Source: Heligmosomoides polygyrus polygyrus
Taxonomy: Eukaryota; Nematoda; Chromadorea; Rhabditida; Heligmosomidae
Direction: 5' to 3'
DNA: 64,000 nucleotides
Assembly (NCBI GenBank): GCA_947396885.1
Contig: OX377206.1
Location: 19,897,114-19,961,113, forward strand
Shown here: piece after piece, positions 36,240-48,000 of the stretch
Layout of the letters: every line of letters begins with the position of its first letter
How positions within the stretch are numbered: position 1 is the stretch's first letter
The notes under the pieces: generated by a model
What the model was told of the DNA's origin: nothing
Seen by the model: the letters and a program-made list of their open reading frames with translations, nothing else
The model's database searches: none
Program-made: the position numbers and the translations under genes

Positions 36240-36590
36240 ATGTCTGCTGTACAAACGAAAGCCTACGACGATGTTAGCACAAGTTTGTCGCAAACCCCTA
36301 CCACAATAGAATTGAGTCCGTCTGTAGCTGACGATTACGCAAACAGATATGCCGCCAGGTTCGAGAAATACGGTTACTTTCTCAATCGCACATCAATAGC
36401 GCTGGAAAAGTGCTCGAGCACGCAAGACATAGGAGAGACAAGCATTAGCGAGAGTTTTAGGACTAGCTTCCGAAGGAAAGTTCTAAAAGGCTGAAATGAA
36501 GAAGACATCGACGAATCTATGTATCCTATTCGGAGGGGGGTGCTGCATTCTGAATCCTTGACAGCGACCGCAAAACAGAAAGCAAAATAG
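36240..36590 (+). pseudogene. Unrecognised coding-like frame broken by one stop
   Basis: Reads open in one frame from 36240 with a single TGA at about 36492, then continues (NEEDIDESMYPIRRGVLHSES) to a TAG near 36590. The composition is Ser/Thr/Glu-rich. No family known; possibly a decayed exon, or two exons with an intron not seen. Confidence 0.25.
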
Positions 36591-36599
36591 TTCATAGAA

Positions 36600-38128
36600 G
36601 ACAAAATGATGAACTAACCTACGAGACATTCTTTGCAATTTTCCAGCCGGAAGAGACCATATTGTTTGCGTTTGTTTGCTTTTTTAGCTCTCTCCCCCTC
36701 CAACTAGGATGGATTGGGTATCGACTTCTTAAGTACTAACAATACATGGAGTTGGAGGCGCTGTCGCTGAGTATTGTGAACCCTTGGCAAAGAATTCGGA
36801 GAATGGCGTTGGACGGCTGTTCGCCGAAATCGTCAGGCGACGCTAAGTGAATGCGTTACAAGTTTTTTTCGGAGAAATTGTTTACCTTCGCCATATTACA
36901 CATTGACAAACTAAAAAGCTACGTAGTTTATCGGTCTAGAACTGTACAGAAAGTTGTTTATTCATAATTTCGAAAACTCAGACTATTTGAAGAAGATGAG
37001 GATACGGAAGTCTTATTTCGGCCTAAAAATAAAGCCGGATTTCCCTACTTTATATTCCAACCAACTATACCGCGAAATACTACTTTCCCGTTTTGATAAA
37101 GTTAAAAAAGCAAGTGGTATATTTTTGAAAGATCATGACTGATTCTAGCAAAACGCATAATAGCATTATTTACAACAAGTTTACAAGTTTTTGAAAAGTA
37201 TTTTCTATCATGAAAAATGTCAACTCACGATGTTTTCGTCTACGAGATCACATTTGGAGCCATAGTTGCAAGCACAAATCGACAACTTCACACAGCGCTC
37301 ATACAAGACAGTTCCAGTAAATTGCACTAGCCACTTCATAGAGAAAATCATGGCCTTTAATTCCTAGCGAAGCGCAAGTCTGTAGCAGGCATTGACGATC
37401 AGTGAAAAAGGGCAAGAATTGGGTTTTCAAACACTTGTGTACACCAGTCGATTTCCTGAGAATAGAAGAGAGAAGAGCCTGATATTAGTGACCTTCACTT
37501 GACCAGAAATTGAACACACATCAGGAGAAGAATTTCGCCTTCAATTTTTACACCTGCAGTGAGCGATTTCTCAGCAGCACTCCCGCAACTGATAAGGAAT
37601 GGCTGTAGTCGCTGATTGACCGTAGTTCATCCTCAGAACACTGGAAAACCCCAGGAACCAGCTATAGCAATGAAGGCTACTCCTTGGCCGCAAAACCTTG
37701 AGACCATTCGCAAATCCACTCGATCCTCTGTTCGTGAGAAAAGGGTGCAGCCGCAGCCGTGGTGTCCTAAATTCTGGCAGCTTCGTCTGAGCTGATTCAA
37801 ATTTCAGTTTTGATGTGACGGCTTCAAACTGCACTATTTTTGGACCAAAATAATATATTTCTCTGTAGTTTCCATCCTACGCGGTCCCGTGTTCGACAGA
37901 ATGATAATTTCAAAATCAGGGATTAGTTAGGACTGAGGACGATACCAACCATAAGGTCCACCTGAATATTTTAGCAAACCATACTTCTGGTTGTTTCACG
38001 AAGTTTTTTTGAGGTTTGCACAGTACGCATAGTAGGCCATGGAGCGGACAAGCAAGATAAACCGCTAGGTGTATAGTATCACTTGTAATGAATAGCGGTT
38101 GGCTTTGTCCAAACGCTTCCAAACATTT
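36600..38128. other. Stretch without recognisable gene
   Basis: Short frames only, no repeats recognised. Confidence 0.4.
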
Positions 38129-38130
38129 TA

Positions 38131-38811
38131 TTAGGTCGTTGCATATGAAATGGCCGATTTCGCTATCTCAATTTCTGGTCGATTTTTTGTGGCTACGAAT
38201 GTTCCCATTTCAGGAATTGTGTGCAGTTTCTGAAAGCGCAGAATCTCCACTTTCGTGCCTTTGAGACATAATTGCCTCTTGCAGTGTTTTTGTCGTCGTT
38301 TTACAGTATGAATCAACGTGATATTGGCGCTCTATTTATATGAATGGAAAAGTCGGCACAACGCCGCGACCACACTTCGCAACGTCCATGCTGCATTTGG
38401 GGAGGATTTCGATAAGGAACGCACAATTCGCCACTGGTTCGAAACGATTCGATCTGAAAGTGAAAGTCTCAAAGATGAAGACCGAGGTAGGCCGCCATCA
38501 CTCCTTAACGACGACCAGCTCAGAGCCATGGTGGAAGCGGCTCCGCGCCAAGCCGTGAGAGAGCTAGCACAGCATTTCAGCGTTGACGGCAGCACTATCA
38601 GTCGCCACTTCGTTGCGATCGGAAAAGTAAAGAAATTGGATAAATGGATCCCGCACGAGCTAACCGCATCTAAGGAAGCCCTTTTTGGGCAGGATCGTGA
38701 CAAGCGACGGAAAATTGATCGTTAGGACAATCGTCGTCGCTCTGTACAACGACTAGACAAGATGAATGGTGTCCCAAGGAGATGCCGGAACAAAGTGTTC
38801 AAGTAAAGAAG
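38131..38811 (+). mobile_element. Mariner transposon, 5' part with N-terminal half of transposase
   Basis: Starts with TTAGGTCGTTGCATATGAAA after a TA. From about 38318 it encodes the paired helix-turn-helix region (HNAATTLRNVHAAFGED, RTIRHWFETIRS, GRPPSLLNDDQLRAMVE, REL.QHFSVDGSTISRH) up to KWIPHELTASKE, the usual mariner linker. After that, frame changes (NRRRSVQRLDK) lead into the region before the missing catalytic core, and the copy stops at the tRNA-like sequence at 38812. It is not functional. Confidence 0.8.
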
Positions 38812-38970
38812 ACCTCTAGCACCAGGCGGGACTCAAACCCGCACTTCCTGTTGACTGGGCGCGAATCTTCTACGCCATTACACCACTGGCGCTGTCGACG
38901 TACATAGAGCGTTCCCGCTGGGTAACATGAGGTGCAGGTTCGAGCCCACCTGCCGCTAGAGTTTTGATCG
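38812..38970. repeat. Inverted pair of tRNA-like units (GGCGCTAGAG family)
   Basis: On the minus strand 38893-38812 reads AGCGCCAGTGGTGTAATGG then GCGGGTTTGAGTCCCGCCTG, with ends that pair like an acceptor stem. A plus-strand relative follows (38905-38970: GTGCAGGTTCGAGCCCACC, GCCGCTAGAGTTTTGATCG). Relatives are at 49690-49765 and 62280-62385. Confidence 0.6.
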
Positions 38971-39777
38971 CATCAAAGCATCGTTACGACGACTTAGCGT
39001 TAATTCGTTTTAATACTCTGGCATCTGTAATACCTTCCGATCGTTCGTCATGACAGCCCATGATTGGTCCGGACATAATGTTCTGAGCAGTGATCAGTGA
39101 ATGCGGATCATGGTACATATAGGGACATTGAAGATAACAAGTCTCTTATCAAGTGCTTTTTTAGGACAGTTTTTTTAGGTCACACTTTCATTCCGTGGCT
39201 TTGTCTCTAACAAAAGTGCTCTCTGAGGAGGTTGATAACAATAGCGCTCAACTCTTTTTCCCTCGAAAGCATCGTATTATTTTTCACGCGTTTCTTCTGT
39301 TGAAGTACATATCCACAACGTCAAACCGGAACCTCATCTGCAAACGAATGTGATATTCGCCTTTACGTACTAATCCAGCGCCTCAAGGAACACGAAAAAA
39401 CGTGCTAAAAATGTTGAAAATGGATTACCGATCACTGAAGCCGCTTTCAAACTCCTCCTTCTGAAGCAGAACTACGACTACTCGCATTGGTCGCGTTTAG
39501 AGACGGTTCACTGTCGTCTGCGCCTCATGTTTCAACGTTTTTTCGCAGCTAGAACCTCGACAGAGTAACAAAATCAACACCTTGATCGAGAAACCCTCCG
39601 TATGCTCTTTCACTTGTCATTTCCAGTGTAGATGGACGAAGGAGTAGTTGCGGCTGTCAAGTAATGTGATCGCTTCAAACGTGAGAAATCCTTTATCAGA
39701 CGAATCAGCACTGAGAAGTCACACACCTCAAGAAAGTGAATCTGAGCAGCGTGATGAAGATGAAGATGAACTATTTA

Positions 39778-39800
39778 CTTATTTATTTATTTATTTTTAT
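39778..39800. repeat. TTTA microsatellite
   Basis: Simple repeat of ATTT units. Confidence 0.8.
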
Positions 39801-39877
39801 TTCAAGGCGAGGATATGATACACACCTAACAACATAAAGCGAACAAAAGCATAACATCATCACTCTTTGGTATATTA

Positions 39878-40777
39878 TTAGGTTGGCAACAAATTTTGTG
39901 GACTCTCAAGAATCTTCAGCAAAAGTATATATTAACTGACAACAAATGACAATCTTTAATCAAAATAAGATCCCTCGGAACGCAGAAGTGCTTCTCACTT
40001 ATTAGGTAGCTGGTCTATCCTACGGCCATAGAATTATTGTGCCTTCAAGGCCAAGAATCTTTGGAGGTGCATTTCGATCCGGTTCACATTAATAAATCGT
40101 CTTCCAATCAAGAAGGACTGCACTATTATAAACTAAAGATGTGGTAGTCACTCGGCGCAAGGTCTGGGCTGTAAGGTGGATGAGTTTGACGCTCCCAGTA
40201 AAGGTTTTCTATTTTTTTGAGGCGTCCGGTTCGCTACGTTCTCTCCGTTTGGTGGTGTCAAAAAGGTTTTAACTTCTGGGAGCTCATCAAGAACGGTTCC
40301 AGCATTAACGCTAGAATCTACTCTTCCCAACCTGACCGCGCGCAGGCTGAACTCCGCTGGAATCGGTTCATACATATTTTCAGGAGCGGAATTATCTTTC
40401 AACAAGATAGCGCCAGATCACACATCGCGAATCGGAAGCTTCAAAAGATCGAAAACCTTGGCTGGGAGCGTCTAACTCACCCACCTTACAGCCCAGGCTG
40501 TACGCCAAGTGACTAGTACCTTTATAGCTCGCTGCAGCACTTCTTGGTTGGAGGACAATTTATTAATGTGGGCCATGTCAAAATGCACCTCCAAGCATTC
40601 TTGGCTTCAAAAGCACAAGAATTCCACAGCTGTGGGATGGGCCAGGTAGCTTATAAATGGGAAGCAGTCCCGCGTTTCAACAGATCTTACTTTGGTTGAA
40701 AACTGTTATTTGTTATTTGTTTATGAACACTTTCGTTGAAGGCGCTTGAGAGTCCACGAAATTAGTTGCCAACCTAA
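39878..40777 (+). mobile_element. Mariner deletion derivative with both terminal inverted repeats
   Basis: Ends TTAGGTTGGCAACAAATTTT and the inverted AATTAGTTGCCAACCTAA, with TA at 39876-39877 and 40778-40779. It keeps only the C-terminal catalytic half of a transposase: WWCQKGFNFWELIKNG, FQQDSARSHIANRK and HPPYSPGCTPSD. The second and third catalytic Asp remain with 34 residues between them (DD34D), but a TAG follows the third Asp at once. The N-terminal half with the first Asp is deleted. It could be mobilised only in trans. Confidence 0.85.
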
Positions 40778-40819
40778 TACATTAATACTATACCATGACA
40801 TTTGCTATTACAATCAAAG

Positions 40820-41093
40820 AGGGCGCAGTCAGAGGAGGGACCAGCTGTCGTGTGCACCCGATACCAGGTTCTTGGTTCGCATTTCCCACCCAGGCTGACT
40901 AAGCCTTCCATCCCTCCTGATGAATTCGTCCCAGACTTTTCTGGGAAGGATGAAGCGACGATTTGTTCATCGGCTGGCCACCGCAAGTCATTTTACGGCC
41001 AAATACGCACTCAGATCGCTCTCGTCTGTCTCGTAGAAGTAGACGCATCCCAAAAGGGTGTGACTAGCGCCGTCCTTTATCCTTATCCTTGTA
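40820..41093 (+). repeat. tRNA-headed SINE, 5' truncated
   Basis: Starts at GGGCGCAGTCAGAGG; GGTTCTTGGTTCGCATTTCCC and CCGCAAGTCATTTTACGGCC are present; ends in CTTTATCCTTATCC. Confidence 0.75.
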
Positions 41094-41099
41094 TTGCAA

Positions 41100-42000
41100 C
41101 CTTATTTCAACGCAATAACTCTACTTCAGGCCTGCATAGACAATGTCATGAGGTTCGTGGTATCTACCAAGAAGCAAACTGAGCTCAGCAAGAGCTCCAT
41201 AGTTTGACAAATCTGTTCCAAATCGACCTTGCGACTGGTAGATGCAGCTTGAGGTTTCCTATCAGTGATCTCATTTCGACTCCCCTTCCAAGGATTCTTC
41301 GGGTCATTGGTCAGACCTTTGGTAAGAATTTTCAAGAACGTGATAGGATCTGCTCTTTTTCGTCTGCTTTTCAGTAAGAGCAGATAAAAGAGGTAATCTC
41401 AGAACTGTAAACACCATTAGGAATCAAGCATTAGTTCACCGAATAATACTCATCATCAGTTTTCTGATGAAAACGTTCTGAATGCTTTCAAGAAGATCGA
41501 CATCTTCTGAAACCACTGATTGATTTCAGAACGTCCGCAGATCTAACACCTTTAAATTATCCTCTACGTTTAAGTGAAATCCATGAACATGGATCTTTAA
41601 AGAAATGTTTGAAAATTCGCCTTTCATCGTTCTTCAAGGAAGTATCACTTCATGCAATGATCTGTTCCTATAGAGACAAATAGCAAGTACAACGACTGCT
41701 CGTCTCTCCACGGCTCCAACAAGTTTTTCGGCAAAGTGATCAATGATCATCTAGCCAACGGGCCGGATATACAGTTCAATAGTAATATCATTGGCCCTAG
41801 GACCAAATGATACGTCCGTCTGCCAACGACGAGTACATGAAAACATGTAGATAAGATATCAGGTACTGTTCTCTCTACTGTCTGTGTGTTCCCTCCCTCC
41901 CGGTCTCCGTACTAGTGTTTGTTGAATTACTCCCTTGATCAAAACCATTTTCAGCAGTACTGTATCTTATTTCTGTCCTAGAAGTGTTGTTTACTTATTG
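41100..42000. other. Intergenic region upstream of the UGT gene
   Basis: No recognisable gene or repeat. It contains the presumed UGT promoter, without an identifiable core element. Confidence 0.4.
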
Positions 42001-42004
42001 TTGT

Positions 42005-42015
42005 TGTTTTTTCAG
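42005..42015 (+). promoter_or_regulatory. Splice acceptor abutting the UGT start codon
   Basis: GTTTTTTCAG ends exactly at the base before the ATG at 42016. The frame is open further upstream, but the signal peptide starts well at this ATG, so a trans-spliced leader joined here is the simplest reading. Confidence 0.5.
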
Positions 42016-45000
42016 ATGTTACTACTTAGTATTTATTCCTTACTATCGTCTATAGATGCTGCTAAAATCATTTTTAATGGAATGCATGCATCGGACAGTC
42101 ACATAGGCAGTATGTTACCACTGGCTACTAGGTCAGTTCTGCTAAATCGTTAAAATTACGCCTAATTTAATTCTAAGTACAAATTAGCAGGTAGAAATCT
42201 TTCATAGATATTTCGATTCCTTACATGATCGACTTGATTTCAATGTCATTACTAAAATAATTCTGCTCTTCTTAGATGGCCATGTCACTTTTGATCTCAG
42301 AGAGTACTCGAGGTGTCGGTTAATTCAATGAGGATCCGTTCCAAAAAAAAAGTCCAGATCGCTCACTTTCACACAAACATCCTCCTCTCATCTACATCTA
42401 GTAATTCAAAAAAGGCGAAGGTATATGGTAATCAATACCTTCTTGTAAAACGCCACGCATTCAACTTCAACGCGACGTTAGGACACTTGAAATCCGTATT
42501 TCTCTAGCATAGCAACATGCTGAAGCCAGGCGTTACGTAAGCGACACAGGCCTCTACGGCGATGGAGGGCAGGCTTTGGTCTTCAAACCTAAAATCGATT
42601 CTCCTGGGTACACACGAGCTTCGTGCCGACTGTCCCGTATAGGACAATTCTTTTTAAAAAAATCTAAAAGAAACACAGTGTAGATACAAAGGGTGTTTAT
42701 TTATTTATTCAATTATTTATTTTATTTATTTATGACGCATATACCCATGTTACATGCGCAGCTGATGTAAGACAAGGTGTCAAATGAAAATTGAAACGGG
42801 CTGCACACATGCAGTAACCAGTAACACTACAGTAACCGTCAATGCTATGGAGTCAAGTCAAAGTGAAGACAGACTAATTAAAGGAATGTAAATTAAAACG
42901 AAACGAACAACGCCATTAGAAAGAAAGAAAAAATAGTCACAATATAAAATAACAGAAAAATGTGGATTGTCGAAAATGTATTTATTTATTAAACTAATTA
43001 AATAATATTTATTCATTTATTTATTTATTTACACTTTCAAACCAGCATAGTTTTGTACTTTGGCTGGCTAATTGTGTAAACCAAATAAAGGATAACGGTC
43101 GAGCGTTAGCCAATTCCTTTGTGGAATATGCCACGCACCGTACTTGTACGGGATATGGTGGAAGCAACATGAAGGCCTAGCGGGTGCTTGGTAGCGCTGT
43201 TGGACAAAGCGCCGGCTGTCGAGTACACTCGAGTTCCAACTTCTTGGTTCGGATTTCTCATCCATACCTTCCTGGTTGGGCGCGTGTTGCGCAGCCGGAG
43301 GAGGCGCCGGCTGTTGCCTGCACCCGATACCACGTTCCTGGTTCGAATCTCCCGCCCAGGCCAACCAAGCCTTCCATCCCTTCGGGATCGGTGAATTGGT
43401 ACCAGACTTATCCGGGAAGGGTAAAGCGCTGACCTGTTCAACGGCTGGCCACCGCAAGTCATTGCATGGCCAAATACGCATTCTAATCGCTTCCACGACA
43501 ACCCCCAGAAGTAGAATGCGTGGCGCATCTACTCCGCGTCTTATCCATCGGCGGAAATTGAGTGTAAAGGCCAAATATTCATTCTAACTGTCACCACGAC
43601 ATCGCGTAAAAGTATAATAAATAGAATGCATGGCGCATTCCAAACTGGAATGATTAACGCCGACTTTTATCCCTTATCCTTTAGGGCACATTCTGAGGTG
43701 CAACAGTCGCTATCATATGCTGGTGAAATGTGCATCTGAATCCTCTTCACAGAATCCGTTAATTGTGGCGTAAGCGACGCATACTACAAAGAGATTTACT
43801 GACTGTAACCCTTTTTTTCTCCTAGTAAATAAGGCGATTGCACACAGTGGTACTTCTTCAACTGAGACACTTCGGTAAAATGTGCAGATTTGAAAAAAAA
43901 AGATAAGAAATCGTTCGTTGTTGTTAAGCAGATGTCCACGGGGTCGCTACAGCAACAACTAAGTTCGAAACCGGCCTTTTGGTAAATGATGAGACTTGCT
44001 TTACGGCACTGACCAGTGAGCGCCATTGTTCCATGGAAGCGCATTGCGATACTCGCTTCGTAAACGTTTTTCTGACAGCGGCTTTCGAGTGATTCCATAA
44101 TGTCACTGGTTCAGTGACATTATGGGTGCCTAAATGAGGTGGTTCTATTCCTTGGAACCGTAGGCTCATTTTCTTGTTCCTTCTTGGCTATGCTTTTCGT
44201 CTGAGCGCACTCTTCGTCGTGTGCTTGAAATAAAAAATAAAAAAATAAAAAATAATTCCCTGAATAAGACGGAAAAGAACCTGAAATTTCTAGGTTATCA
44301 CAAGCAAAGCACGATGTTCACTTTCTGGAGTCAAACACAAAGTCTACGCACTACAACTACCCGAATAACATCACATTCACTCATCTTGAATTGAAGAGTA
44401 AGTGCATGTTCACCAAAATTATCGATAATTTTTTTATGTCTGAACCCTGATAAATCAGCAGCGTTGGTGATTTTCTTCAGAAGATCCGTTCTACACTAAA
44501 GACGTGATCGGAGTGCTGTGGACGAAGACATTCAATCAGATTGAATTTCCTCACATCTGGATAGTCGGAGACAAAGCTCTTGTGGAAATGTTGGACGAGC
44601 ATACTGAAGAAGTGGGATCTTGTTCTTCATTTCCTTATTGTGCTTTATAAGAAACCTACTCGAACCGCTACCAACAAGTCACTTGATCCACAACTCAAAC
44701 ACAGAAATCATCAATTCACCCTAATTCAGATGAACGCAGTAATGAACGAGACGTGGGATCTTGTCGTCGCCGACGAGTTGTTCTCCGTGTCTTCGTATGC
44801 TCTCGCCTTGAAAGCCCATCAACAGGGGAGGCCATTCGTCACTCTCAGCACTTGTATACCAACAAATCTCATCAAGTATCATCTCTCCTTGGGTGAGCTG
44901 CTGTGTCCATTGTTATATTAATTTTCCTCAGTTCGCATTTAGTCACCGAGCTGAAAGCTTCACTGTGACCACAATATATTAGTATGTTGACCGACATTGC

Positions 45001-48000
45001 CAAGCCGCGTATGCCAATCGATATGTCGCGCTAACAGGCGGATCAATACTCGAACACACTTCTTGGAGCTAGTCGTTAATGTGCCTTACGTGAGGAGACG
45101 CAAGCGCGCAACTCAACCGGGGCACCGATCACATGACCCTCTGGAAGACTGAGCTGAACGGATTGACCGTTCTGGTGCGTCCTTCTTCCCCTTCATAAAG
45201 GCCATATTAACTATTTGTTCCAGGCAGATAGGCGATCAATCCTAATCGGGAGAAGGGAACACCATCTTCGAATATGCCCCCCTACCATCGCACCATCCTT
45301 TCCGCGAACTAGGCAAACACCACTGACATCGACTCTTTCCCTCTGAGAAATGCAAAATGTAGAAGTGTAGAACTGTAGAGATGATGAGGAGCAATACTCT
45401 ATACCCGCTTGAAATCTTTCCAAATATATTAGGTTGTCCCATAAGTCCCCGCCGTTGTTTTCAACGATTCGCTGCAGATTTCGCCGGCGGTCTCTTACAT
45501 AGAGCTGCATAGATTTCGAAAGAGAATGATTTGCTCTATCAGATAATGTATTGCATTTCTTTTTACATCATGAACTTTGTCAATTTTTAGGTCGTTGAAG
45601 TGAAAAGTGCAAAGTGAAAAAGTGGCCATCTGCGCACTTGTTCTCTCCGCTTAGGTTTGTAATTTTTTGCAAAGTTTTTTTATAGCACTTGGAAGACAAT
45701 GTTCTGTACTACAAGAATATGTGTAGGTTCTATTTTCTCACTTGTCCTTTATTGATTTTTAGACCATCGAATTGGGAATTCCGACTTTTCCGTCCAAATT
45801 TTTACCAAAACTCCGGTTCTGTGGTTGGACTTTTTTGCTTGATGTTGTATGTCGTTTGGAAGAGGATGTCTCGCTCAGTAAGAATTTGTGTCGCGTTTAT
45901 TGGCTCACGCTGACTTCTGTCGAATATCAACAACTGAAGAAGGAGAAGGAGTTGTTGGTGAAGACGATTTTTCTCTTTTGGCACTTTGTTGATATTCAAT
46001 AGAAATCAATAAACGCAACACATATTCTTATAGAGCAAGACATTCTCTTTCGAATGACATATAACACCAACCCAAAAAGTCCAACCACAGAGCAGCAGCT
46101 GTCGGCAAAAATAACCATCCTCCCTCGGGCGTCCCAATTTGATGACCTAAAAATCAATAAAGGACAAATGAGCAAATAGCACTAACACATATTCTTGTAG
46201 CAGAGAATATTGTCTTCCAAGTGCTATAAAAAACTGGGCAAAAAATTACAAACCTAGGCGGAGAGAACAAGTGCGCAAATGGATACTTTTTCACTTTTTC
46301 ACTTTTCACTTCAACGAGCTAAAAATTTATAAAATTCATGATGAAAAAAGAAATTCAATACATTTTCTGATAGAGCAAATCATTCTCTTTCGAAAGCTAT
46401 GAAGCGCTATGCAAGAGACCGCGGGCGAAATCTGCAGCGAATCGTTGAAAAAAAACGACGAAGACTTATGGGACAACCTAATACTATCGATTAGCACGCT
46501 GCGCGCAGCATTGGCAAGAGCACAGATACCGTGAAACGTCTACGTTTATCGATTTTCTAACAACGTAGCATCGGCAACGATTTGCAGATTGCGGATTTTA
46601 CAACAATGCCATTCTTTATTTTGCCTCACTTCAGGAACACCTTTCGCCATTCGCCCGTCTATGTATCATCGAACGGCAGTTCCCTACGAAATCGAGTTTT
46701 TCGCAAGTCGTCTGCATTCCACTGTTCGTGAAACTCATCAAGCAATACGAACGCAGTATGTGACAGGGAATGTTGCCGTAAAGGTTCATTTCGATAGATT
46801 TGTATTTTTTAAACATTCCTGCCCATAGTAGTATGTGCAACTAAACGGTTTCTACTCTTAAATTCCCTACGAATTGTGGAATGCAAAGCTACTTGCACGA
46901 TCTGAAAGTTTTCGTTAAGATAGAGGCGAGCCGTTGTGAATAACTCAGCTCCTTTGTGACATTTAATGTAGTTGTAAATTGTGTTTCAACTTCTTACAAT
47001 TTGATTCATTCTAACCCTTCTTATGCGACCAAAAGTTTTGTTGCAGAAATTCTGGATGTCTTGTACACCAGTTTGAACGCACGCGATAAGGACTTGAAAA
47101 ATGCAAAAATTTCCTTGAGAAAAAATTATTTCAAGACTACGAAAAAATTGTCTACAAAAAATGCTTCTCCTCAAAGTCTGTTGGTGTCCACTTATATCTT
47201 ATGCCATTATACCATGCTTTTCGCTTCAGTATAACGTCGGTGCTACGATAGGGGTGCAAATATATTCTTAAGTCTCTTATTAAGCAATTCTTGACTACAC
47301 ATTCGCTTTATTTAGTCCAACCTCGCAACGAGTGCTAGCTCTAATTTTCAGGGACTAAACAAACTAGGTTTCTTCGATTTCGACCTTTCACAATTGGCTA
47401 CTAAAGCGGCCTTCTACTTTTTGGACGACATAGAATCGATAATTATTCCTTCCCCAGGTGACTCACTACATCTTTACAAAAGTCTCCGTCTGTTAAAAAC
47501 GTAAAAATGACTTTGCAGTTAGCACGGGAATAGCCGAAGTTGGTTTCAACTGTCCAACGATAAAGGATCTGCCGAAGGACTATGCTGCATTCGTGAACAA
47601 TCCAACCTCCAAAGGCACGATTCTTGTGGCTTTTGGATCGAATGTTGTTTGGGACTACGCTCCCCAGGATGTACTGAATACGTTTACTGATGCTATGAAC
47701 AGATTACGAGAATACAGGTACAGCACTAGTCGCCTATGTTTTTGAATTACGCTCACTCGATGCAATGATAATATATAATATGAAGCAAAATATTGGCAAA
47801 AAAAGTTATACATTTAGCAAAAAATGGGCACATGCCACGAAGACGCACACCAGGGGATGCGGGAACGCGTCGTTGCTCCTACCGCGATCGCGGCAGTCAA
47901 CCATAAGCCCTGCATGTGCGTCTGAGCCGGTGCCTGATTGGCTGTCACGGTTACGGTAGCTGCAACGGCGTTTTCGCGCACCCCTGCGGTGCTACTTCGC

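Noticed and set aside
43796..44169. Minus-strand frames of 81-100 codons
   Set aside because: No family likeness and they overlap a hairpin. The region is UGT intron 1.
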